A stretch of 32,220 bases of DNA from a virus: the IMG/VR virus record IMGVR_UViG_3300034190_001701, positions 1 through 32,220 of that record. One strand, 5' to 3'. This document shows positions 7,814 through 15,800 of the stretch, in pieces; the first letter of the stretch is position 1, and every line of letters starts with the position of its first letter. The position numbers and the translations under genes were made by a program. The notes under the pieces were generated by a model that was given only the letters and a program-made list of their open reading frames with translations, had not been told where the DNA came from and did no database searches.

Positions 7814-9419
7814 CAACAATCCAATAATCACCTGAAGCAACCCACGGTTTTGGACCGTCATTGCTTTTTGTATGTATAAAAGGTGTGAGATCCTGTGATA
7901 TTGACTTCATTTCTTTATTATACAGCCCTTCTCTAGTGTTTACATCTACTAGCTCTTTGAAGAACGGCATAGTAGATAACCAACCAAACAAAACCATACA
8001 CATAACTAAATCGTCATGGTAACCTTCGTCTGCCTGATAACCTTGACCCTTTTCAATAAATGTAGATATTTCATGTATGATCTCAGCATCAAATATTAAT
8101 AGTTTCTTTTCTTCCATCAAAGACTTGAATGTAAAGCAACCTTGCCTTTTCACTTGTTTTGATGTATTCACACCCAACCTAGTAGATCTGCCAAAGCCTG
8201 GCGTTACGTATTGTCTACTTTTCTCTGTTACTGTAGTAAAAATATTTTCATATTCTATTTCCTCATGTAATATTTCTACTACCTGCCCGCCTATATCATT
8301 GTTTTCTATTAGTATGTAGGCGTTGTTATAATCTCTTCCTAGTTTGTTTATAATTTCAGGATATAAAAGAGGTGCTACTTTGTTATTACGATATGTTGCA
8401 ACAACTTTGTAAGGCATCTCAGTAATATCGGTCACAACAAATGCAGAATAGTCTCCGCCTATACCTCTGGCAGTGTCTACTGTAATACAATAATAATGAT
8501 CCTCTTGTGGGTTTTCGTAAAGTGACAAACCATCTTCATTATAAAATATAGGTTCCTTAGAACTTAACTGTGCTATAGTTCTTGCATTGATAAGCGTGTT
8601 GGACGAACCTAAGAATTCACACAGAACCTCTTGGTTATATTTTAACTCACCAAGAAGTTTAAATTGTTCTTCAGCCCATTTTTCATCTCTTCCTGGAATC
8701 TCTGTATAAGGTATAAAGTGATGCTTAAAGCCGTTTGCACCCTTCTCTGCTTCGTTCCAAAACTTCCAAAAGTGATTGTAACCCAATGGAGTGGATGTAA
8801 GTAGAATCTTTGTAGTTTCGCCCGCAGAAATAGTAGGATATACAGAAGCAAAGAACTCATCCGCAACATTGTTTGGGATGATTGCCGCCTCGTCAATGTA
8901 TAGCCAGTTCACAGACTTACCTCGAATGCCTGAAGTAGTTGTAGCTGCTGTGAATATTCTACAGTTATTTTCTAACTCAACGTCACCTTTGTTCCATGTC
9001 TTTACACCCTGCTGCATCCATACAGGCAGGTTTTCATACATGGTTTGATAACGTGCCAACACCTCTCTTGCTGATGCTGTTTTGTTACCCATAATGGCAA
9101 CTGTTTTGTCACTACTGAAAATAGTATAATGAAGTATACAAGCTGCGGCAGTTACTGTCTTTCCTTGCTGTCTGCCTTCCATCAAAATAACTTTACGATT
9201 ATTCAGTATGAGATCTACTTTTTTCTTTTGACATTCGTAAAGTTTAAATAATTGCAAACCCTTATCTAGTGTGATAATCTGACAATAGTTTTCTATAAAA
9301 TAGATAGGATCCTTCTGACACTTAACATACTCTTGGAGTTGCTCCTTAGTGAAAGAGTGTTCGTACCCTATATTTTTTAGATTAGGGTTACCGTGATAGG
9401 AGGTTCGTTCTTCACTCAT
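7773..9419 (-). CDS. 17: Terminase large subunit gp17 (packaging ATPase-nuclease)
   Basis: DNA-packaging motor: the N-terminal ATPase drives DNA through gp20 and the C-terminal RNase H-like nuclease cuts concatemers. At 548 aa it is a little shorter than T4 (610 aa). Motifs in order are Walker A EGRQQGKT (81-88), Walker B WLYIDEA (172-178, Asp176/Glu177), coupling motif LLTSTP (206-211), and nuclease acidic residues in TVDTARG (Asp315), LIENND (Glu372) and YHDDLVM (Asp469/470). These are the same layout as T4 Asp401/Glu458/Asp542. Start ATG 9419 overlaps the gp16 stop. High confidence. Confidence 0.96.
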   Translation of the reverse strand: MSEERTSYHGNPNLKNIGYEHSFTKEQLQEYVKCQKDPIYFIENYCQIITLDKGLQLFKLYECQKKKVDLILNNRKVILMEGRQQGKTVTAAACILHYTIFSSDKTVAIMGNKTASAREVLARYQTMYENLPVWMQQGVKTWNKGDVELENNCRIFTAATTTSGIRGKSVNWLYIDEAAIIPNNVADEFFASVYPTISAGETTKILLTSTPLGYNHFWKFWNEAEKGANGFKHHFIPYTEIPGRDEKWAEEQFKLLGELKYNQEVLCEFLGSSNTLINARTIAQLSSKEPIFYNEDGLSLYENPQEDHYYCITVDTARGIGGDYSAFVVTDITEMPYKVVATYRNNKVAPLLYPEIINKLGRDYNNAYILIENNDIGGQVVEILHEEIEYENIFTTVTEKSRQYVTPGFGRSTRLGVNTSKQVKRQGCFTFKSLMEEKKLLIFDAEIIHEISTFIEKGQGYQADEGYHDDLVMCMVLFGWLSTMPFFKELVDVNTREGLYNKEMKSISQDLTPFIHTKSNDGPKPWVASGDYWIVDEEYSKRIKDFKF

Positions 9420-9849
9420 TGTCTATAACGTCTTCTTTATTTAATGCTCTCAATAAGTCTTTGGTACTTCCTACAAACAAATTATTATTGGTAACTTTAT
9501 TATTAGACGCTGTAGTTTCACCCTCAGTTTTTTTCTTTTGTTCTTGTACTGCCATCATATCTTTTGCGTTGTCCTGAAGTGTTTTTATCAATTGCCCTGC
9601 TACTTCATACGCTCTTGGTTGGTCGCTATTTTTTGCAATGTGTAAAATACCTTTAACTGCTTCCTCTGAATAATCAGCAGTTCTTTTCAAAATTTCTCTG
9701 GCTTCTTGATAGTCATCCTCTAACTCTTTTTCTGGAGTAGATGCAGGAGCAGGCAAGTTATTCTTTTCCCTTACTTCTTTCAAATTAGAGGAGAGAGCCT
9801 TTGTCTTATCCGTTTTAAACGTATCGTCTAAATTGTCGAATGTACTCAT
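9412..9849 (-). CDS. 16: Terminase small subunit gp16
   Basis: Small terminase: a ring-forming regulator that recognises DNA ends and stimulates gp17. It is 145 aa (T4: 164). Residues about 45-105 are helical and heptad-like (YQEAREILKRTADYSEEAVK and following), matching the central coiled coil. It lies directly before gp17, and its last eight bases overlap the gp17 start; gp15 ends just upstream. A strong ribosome site is not evident at ATG 9849, suggesting coupling to gp15 translation. Order makes the call secure despite low conservation. Confidence 0.85.
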   Translation of the reverse strand: MSTFDNLDDTFKTDKTKALSSNLKEVREKNNLPAPASTPEKELEDDYQEAREILKRTADYSEEAVKGILHIAKNSDQPRAYEVAGQLIKTLQDNAKDMMAVQEQKKKTEGETTASNNKVTNNNLFVGSTKDLLRALNKEDVIDNE

Positions 9850-9854
9850 ATTTT

Positions 9855-10886
9855 TTACTCATCGTATATGTTTTCAAATTGCAAAACAAATCTAAACGGA
9901 TCTGCAGGAGAAGGATCAGCTACAGTGTCAGGTGGATTTTCAATTGTTACTGTTGGGGTTGAAGTATAACCTGATCCTCCGGCAGTAACATCTATAGTTT
10001 TAATTGTCCCATCAGTATTTAGTGTTGCTTCGGCTGTAGCATTAGAACCACCGCCACCAGAAATTGTAATAGTAGGAGGATTTAAATACCCAGCGCCGGC
10101 GTAGTCTATTTGTATTTCGCTTACTGCACCACTTGAAATTACTGCGGTGGCTGTTGCTACTTGTGTAGTGATACTGGCTGTTATCTTTGAATACGTTTTA
10201 GAGTTTGCTATGTTTTGTAAGTTAGATTCTGTATAAGCATTTGCTATAGCTTCTCTAATGATACCTTGATCTGAAACATATCCATAAAAATTCAAACGCA
10301 TAGTAAAATTCAGCGTCCAGATAATGCTTTGTCTATCTGCAAAAGCCCCTTCATAAGAATCGTCATAATCAATACTGTCAAGAGTAATTTTTATATCTCT
10401 TTTTATTCCTAACTCAGGCAATTCATTTACAGTGACATTAAAGTCTGGATTAAAAAATGGTAGTACTTGTTCTACTACTTGTAATCCATCTTCCTGATTT
10501 TTTGCAAAAATGTACAACGATAAGGTCATATTGTAAGGAGTTGAAACATATGATCTACTTACAGCCGTAGTTGTATTACCTGAAACAATAGCTTTATTTT
10601 TTTGTATAGGAGATATTTTTCTTGCAGGATCATACTCAAACTGTTGTATTTCAAATCCCATTCTAGGTAACACCAGAGCAACTTCACCTCTAGACTCTGT
10701 AGTAGGTATTTGTGATATTCTGGATATAAATTTCTGTTTAGTGGAATATGCTAAAGGCACACGTATCACTTGTTGTGTCACATTACTACCATCCACACGA
10801 TTGATGTTGATATTATTAAATATCATACCAAAAGCTACTATAGCTCTTTTAATGTGTTCGTGATAAAATTGTCTGTTTCTAAACAT
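9855..10886 (-). CDS. 15: Tail sheath stabiliser / tail completion protein gp15
   Basis: gp15 caps the sheath at the neck end and joins the tail to the head. The N-terminus QFYHEHIKRAIVAFGMIFNN is characteristic of marine and T4 gp15 proteins, as is VALVLPRMGFEI near 69-80 and WTLNFTMRLNFYGY near 190-203. At 343 aa it exceeds T4 gp15 (272 aa). The excess is a Gly-rich beta insert at about residues 245-318 holding two G-x-G-Y-x-x-x-P-T-x-T-I units (GAGYLNPPTITI, GSGYTSTPTVTI), close to the C-terminal end DPFRFVLQFENIYDE. Similar units occur in the large virion protein at the right edge. Start and order are clear. Confidence 0.9.
   Translation of the reverse strand: MFRNRQFYHEHIKRAIVAFGMIFNNININRVDGSNVTQQVIRVPLAYSTKQKFISRISQIPTTESRGEVALVLPRMGFEIQQFEYDPARKISPIQKNKAIVSGNTTTAVSRSYVSTPYNMTLSLYIFAKNQEDGLQVVEQVLPFFNPDFNVTVNELPELGIKRDIKITLDSIDYDDSYEGAFADRQSIIWTLNFTMRLNFYGYVSDQGIIREAIANAYTESNLQNIANSKTYSKITASITTQVATATAVISSGAVSEIQIDYAGAGYLNPPTITISGGGGSNATAEATLNTDGTIKTIDVTAGGSGYTSTPTVTIENPPDTVADPSPADPFRFVLQFENIYDE
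9933..10154 (-). repeat. G-x-G-Y beta module inserted in gp15
   Basis: This encodes about residues 245-318 of gp15, two successive units of the pattern Gly-x-Gly-Tyr-x3-Pro-Thr-x-Thr-Ile separated by an Ala/Thr-rich stretch. The same pattern appears twice in the structural protein at 29712-32220. Confidence 0.65.
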
Positions 10887-10888
10887 AC

Positions 10889-11638
10889 CTAACTACCTAT
10901 TTCACCAAAAGGATTTATTTCGGTGAAGTCTAAAATGTCACCTGCAGATTCTTGAGTAATAAAGTTTGTATTATCAGTATTTGCAGTTGATTTTTGTGCT
11001 GCATAATCTTCGTTAATTAAACTACTACCGTCCTCAAGTAAGAACAAATCTCCAGTTTCAAGTTCAATTTGATGAACCAACATATCAATATTTTGTTCTT
11101 CATATACGTCATCAAGTGCGTCAATTCCAGTTTTAATGAGTTCAGAGCTGTATTCAAATAGTTCACATTCTAATTTAAATGTGTATATTTTTCCTAACTG
11201 ATAAAAAGGGTTTTGAAATTCTACGTATCTAATCTCAAACAAAGATCCTGTCTTCTCAAAAAATAGTAAATCACCTTCAGCTGGTCTTGCAGCTAGTTGA
11301 AAAGTACCGCTAGATGTAAATACCAAATCTTCCCATCTGCGTTTTGCTAAAACAAAAGTTGCTTTATCTCGTATTTCAATACCAAACTTACTAAACAGCT
11401 CACCCTCTCCTTCGTATCCATCTACATTTTCAAGATACATTTCCAATGGATATGCCTGAGTAAATTTACTCAGCGTATCTTCGTCAAATATAGTGTCTTG
11501 ATCTACAAGAGTGCGAGGTAGATAATATACGTCATGCCCGTATATTTTGAGGCTTTCGATAACAAGGTCTTCTACTAGACGTTGTTCGCCCGTAGTGCCG
11601 CTTGTGTTACCGCTTTGAAAATAGAAATTAGTGGGCAT
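10889..11638 (-). CDS. 14: Neck protein gp14
   Basis: Head completion/neck protein that, with gp13, closes the filled head and provides the tail-joining surface. It is 249 aa (T4: 256). The N-terminus MPTNFYFQSGN, then EQRLVEDLVIESLKIYGHDV, YYLPR and DTIFDEDTLSKF (about 18-60), is the conserved gp14 signature. YEGEGELFSKFGIEI (74-88) and the YQLGKIYTFKLECELFEYS segment near 145-165 also fit. It is flanked by gp15 (2 bases apart) and gp13 (4 bases), as in T4. Confidence 0.92.
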   Translation of the reverse strand: MPTNFYFQSGNTSGTTGEQRLVEDLVIESLKIYGHDVYYLPRTLVDQDTIFDEDTLSKFTQAYPLEMYLENVDGYEGEGELFSKFGIEIRDKATFVLAKRRWEDLVFTSSGTFQLAARPAEGDLLFFEKTGSLFEIRYVEFQNPFYQLGKIYTFKLECELFEYSSELIKTGIDALDDVYEEQNIDMLVHQIELETGDLFLLEDGSSLINEDYAAQKSTANTDNTNFITQESAGDILDFTEINPFGEIGS

Positions 11639-11642
11639 CTAA

Positions 11643-12617
11643 CTACCCTATCATAAAAGTGGGAGGCAGTTCATACTTCATTTGCATATCTTCCTCGATT
11701 TGCTGTATTTCCGTTGTTGCCTCTTCATATATTTTGTCTCCGTTTAGTGTAACACCACCTGGAAGCTGTATGCCGCCAAACTTTTTCATGTTCTCACCCC
11801 ACTGTCTTTTGATAAGAGCAGTTGCGTATTTTTTTAAGAACATATCGTCATACACTTCGGAAAACTCAGACGGGTCTACAATGCTGTATGCTTCAAAAAC
11901 TACATAGTCTCCTGGATTAAAAGTTTTATCCCAATCAGTATCTATGTGAACACGATTCATTTTTCTGTTGAAACGTATTTGTCTTTGATTAACTAATAGT
12001 TGTTCTAATGTTGATAAGTGAGACTGAACAATAGCGTAGTATGTCATGTCTGCACCCAATAAATTGTACAGATCATTTTGACGGAACTGATACATTACAT
12101 CAAATAATTCGCTACCACTTCTGGTAGAATTAGTTGCACCACCAAAGTTAAACATTCTAGTGATGTACAAAACACCGTCACCTACTGTGACATATTTGTT
12201 TCCCATGTCTCCAGCAGTGTAATGATCTGATGAAGCTAGTGCTGCCGTGTAACCGGATTGAGAACCAGTGACATTTTCTCCTGCCTGAAAAGTTCCTTGA
12301 ACATTCTCAACTGTAAAATTGTTTGCTGTAGCAAGTGCCTTAACTGTGGCTGTTGCACCTGAAGTAGCTCCTGTCAATTTTTCACCAACAGTATAGTTGC
12401 TAGTTAAAATAGATGCCAGTCTTAGAGTGTCACCTGTGATTTTATGGGATATAAAAATTTTCTGGCGACCATCAAAGTGATACTCGTACCAGTATTGAAG
12501 CGCATCATCAATGCGGTCAGAAATTTGATCGTCATCTACATTAATTTCAATGACAGGAAACCCTAGCCTGCGTAAACAGTAATCAATTAATTCTTGTCTT
12601 GTAGTAGGAGCTGCCAT
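11643..12617 (-). CDS. 13: Neck protein gp13
   Basis: Neck protein partner of gp14, bound to the portal after packaging. It is 324 aa (T4: 309). The opening TTRQELIDYCLRRLG, then PVIEINVDDDQISDRIDDAL (about 5-40) and YWYEYHFDG, is typical of marine T4-like gp13, as are RFNRKMNRVHIDTDW and the acidic C-terminal helix IQQIEEDMQ. Residues about 72-133 contain two units of the pattern V/A-G-E-x-L/V-T-G-x-x-S-G-x-x-A, which looks like an inserted small beta module. A late promoter lies 24 bases upstream of ATG 12617. Confidence 0.92.
   Translation of the reverse strand: MAAPTTRQELIDYCLRRLGFPVIEINVDDDQISDRIDDALQYWYEYHFDGRQKIFISHKITGDTLRLASILTSNYTVGEKLTGATSGATATVKALATANNFTVENVQGTFQAGENVTGSQSGYTAALASSDHYTAGDMGNKYVTVGDGVLYITRMFNFGGATNSTRSGSELFDVMYQFRQNDLYNLLGADMTYYAIVQSHLSTLEQLLVNQRQIRFNRKMNRVHIDTDWDKTFNPGDYVVFEAYSIVDPSEFSEVYDDMFLKKYATALIKRQWGENMKKFGGIQLPGGVTLNGDKIYEEATTEIQQIEEDMQMKYELPPTFMIG
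12219..12404 (-). repeat. Duplicated small beta module inside gp13
   Basis: This encodes gp13 residues about 72-133. It holds two related segments, VGEKLTGATSGATATV and AGENVTGSQSGYTAAL, about 34 residues apart. It looks like an inserted surface module between the conserved N-terminal and central parts. Confidence 0.5.
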
Positions 12618-12640
12618 TTAATTTTCCAGACTTTTATCTT

Positions 12641-12648
12641 TATTTATA
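12641..12648 (-). promoter_or_regulatory. T4-type late promoter for gene 13 and downstream neck/packaging genes
   Basis: Perfect minus-strand TATAAATA in the 34-base gap between the 61-aa gene and gp13. No other octamer lies before 7200, so it probably serves 13-14-15-16-17 and the oxygenase as one transcript. Confidence 0.65.
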
Positions 12649-12651
12649 TTT

Positions 12652-12837
12652 TTATTCCGAATCTTCAGCATCTCTTTGTGCTATTAGATCTTCAGTAGAA
12701 ACTAAGTTGCCCTCTACATCATAATAAGGCACCCCATCATATATAGTGGGAGAAGCGTTACAAATTGGGCATTGATCCCATTGTGGTAAATTTTTTGTTG
12801 TTCCATCCCAAGAACATTCATGTGTCCATGTACTCAT
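12652..12837 (-). CDS. 61-aa protein with possible zinc site
   Basis: Small unrecognised protein between the large fibre gene and gp13. AGGAGAT lies just before ATG 12837. Candidate metal ligands are His6, Cys8, Cys23 and Cys26 (H-E-C ... C-P-I-C), a treble-clef or rubredoxin-like spacing. The C-terminal third is acidic (AQRDAEDSE). Trp4, Trp10 and Trp20 give it an unusual aromatic content. Tail-associated or regulatory roles are possible, but nothing in the sequence decides. The ribosome site, codon use and tight packing support it as a real gene. Confidence 0.7.
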   Translation of the reverse strand: MSTWTHECSWDGTTKNLPQWDQCPICNASPTIYDGVPYYDVEGNLVSTEDLIAQRDAEDSE

Positions 12838-12847
12838 TTATAATCTC

Positions 12848-15800
12848 CTATGAAAACCCTTTCATCATTATTTCAGTTGTTGATAAAGAATATCCAAACT
12901 TAACATTATTATCATCAGCAGTGGTGCTTAATGTTCCGTCTGCAACTAAATAATAAGTTTGATTTGCAGTCAAACCACTTTGATTATCATCAACTCCGCC
13001 TATAATATTTATAGAACCTGTTGCACCATTTGATATGGCTTCTGTTGCTACTCCTATGACTTGATTAGTAATATTTGTAGTAGTCAGTGTGTTTTGCCAA
13101 GAATAACTTTTGCTAACATTAGAACTAGCACCAGTAAAACAAAGCAGAGTGTATTTTTGATCTGCACTATATGTTAATGCTGTTATACTAGATCCAGCAT
13201 TAGAATAATAATACAACTGAGTTCCACCGGCTGTTATTGCTCCATCAGATGCTTGTTTAAAAGTTTGCATCGACATATAATAGGATTGGCTGTAATTTCC
13301 ATAAACTGCATGGTTAACGGTTCCTGATGCTGAATCAAAAACTGACCATCCTGAATTTCCATCAGATCTAGAGTTACCTCCAAAACTAGTGTTTACTCCA
13401 GAGTCACTTAAACTTACTGTGCCATTTTCATTTATCACTGCTGTGTGATAACCAGTAGGCCAAGATCGTTGATTATATCCGTCATTAAAGGAATATCCAT
13501 ATAAAAACACAAATTTACCTGTGACTGAATTATAATGACACATAGCAGGATATGTTGGGTATTTAGGACTATACGAACCGTAGCCGCTATTACTGATTGA
13601 AGTTTGAGTACCAACAGTAATAGTGCCACTTGAACAAGACCATTTTCTATAATTTACGTAGGGGCTTGAAGTGTCTGCGTAACATACTAGTCCTGCGCTT
13701 CTATTAGGATCAAAATCTAATCCGCCTGAGTATAAGTAGCCATCTTCAATTTCAACAGCAGTGCCTGCTGTCAAAGCTAAGGTACTACTATTATAGCTAA
13801 TAGCTCGTAGCATTCCGTTATTAGAAGCATCTCTGTATAGAACAATCCATTTGTCATCGTTGCTGTCGTATACTAATTGTGAACCACCATTAGAAGCAGC
13901 AGTGTTCCATGTATCACTAGATGATAATGTTTGATTTGATCCTTCCCAAGATATTGCCCCAGTTGAAAGATTTATATCTCCGACATTTGCAATCATATTG
14001 GTACCATCAGACCAAATTAAAGCTATTTTATCATTTGCAGGTTGAAATAAAAATTTTGGAAATATACTGTCAGAAGGTAGTGAAGCTGCACTTGAAAAAG
14101 AAACACTATAATCACTGTTCATAGTAACCCATCTATATTTTCTTGCGCTGGACTCATAAGTAATTATGAATCCTTTATCATATCCGGTGTGATAAAGACC
14201 ATTACCTGTAGGACCGTTTATTTGATTAATGCTTGTAGATCTAAAACCTGATCCATTAAATCCTACTGCTGAAGGAGTGACACTTGCACTTATAGTTACG
14301 TTTCCTGCCGCCTCATACTGCGAACCTGAAGAATTGTAAACGATAATGTCTCCTGCCGAAACTCCTCCCGCTACTGTTAATGTTGCCGTAGGAGTTCCCC
14401 CACCGCTTGAAAGTGTAGTAAATGACAGAGTTCCTGATCCGTCAGTCTTTAATACTTGATCGGCTGATCCGTCACTTGTAGGTAAAGTAAGCGCACTGAC
14501 AAAGCTAGTGAGGTTTGAATCATACGCTTGTACAGAACTTCCAATTGCCGATGATGTTAAGTAATTTGCATTGTAAGCCTGAACCGCAGATCCTATGTCA
14601 GAATCTTTTACTATTGAAGAATCATGCACACCTATCAATAGAGTATCAGCCGCAGTTGCTTTACCTGCAAAAACCTCAGCAGTGGATGAAACTGTAGTTC
14701 CTACCGAACCATCATCTTGCACATAATACGTAGAACCTATTGTCAAACTAGACTGTGAGGTAGTTGTGCCTCCTGTCAAATCTACAGTAACAGTACCTGC
14801 GTCTGAAACTGTTTCGCTTGCAAATCCTATAAAAGACCCCTCTGCTATATTACTTGCAGTGTATTTCGAGTAACCATACTTTAATATAACACCTGGGTCA
14901 CCGAATTCTGCAACAGCAATTTGCTTATCTTTACAATCTATAGCATAAACACCGTGTCTTTTAGAACTTGTGTATTCAGTAATACTAGGTGTAGTGTCGC
15001 TTACTTCTATAGCACACACGTAAAAATAATCACTGCCGCTAGATTCGTGTTGTTTTACTGACCAAAATTGATTAGCTGCTCCTGGTTGTGCAATAACTTC
15101 ACAGGGTATGTTGGAAGAACCATTATCTCCGCCATTAGTAGGAAATGCTACCTGTGACGCTGAAAAAGAAACTGCATTTGAACCTGACGAGTAGGTGCCA
15201 ACTCTGGCTTGAACCTTTCTTTGACCGAGAGTCCAATCAGTATCATATGATACAACAACCTTTCCTGAATTGAAAGGATCCCAATCTGCTCCTAACTGTG
15301 AAGCACCTGATCCTGGAGTAACCGATGATCCGCAAGTAGCAGTATTCGCAGTATAATTAATTACCCCAGTTCTTATATGTGTTTGGTTGCTTCCTTCAAT
15401 AAGAAGATATCTTCCTTCTACTTTTGGATCTAATTTAAATTGATAAAAATTATAAGCAGTGCTAGAAATTAAAGTTATTTTAGTTCCATATGATATTGTA
15501 CCATTTGAATTTGTTAGAACTTTAATTGTATAATAATTACTATTATTACTATCTCTGTAAGCAACCACGTATCTATCTGATTGATGCGGATCTTCTACTA
15601 CTTTAAATACTGATTGTCCTGTAACATCTACATCAAAATCTACTTCAGATCCTAATGTAATTGTAGTACCAGAATATGTAAGAGTCCTATATTTAGTATA
15701 TGCTGTCCCACCGCCGGAGCCGTCTGAGTCTAAGTGAGTGTAGAATATTAAAAAAGTTCCAGACGTACTAGTGGAAACAATACTTGAGTTATAAAATTGG

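Noticed and set aside
13006-13013. Late-promoter octamer
   Set aside because: Perfect TATAAATA on the minus strand but deep inside the large fibre gene, about 170 bases before the next start, in AT-rich codons; a chance match is likely.
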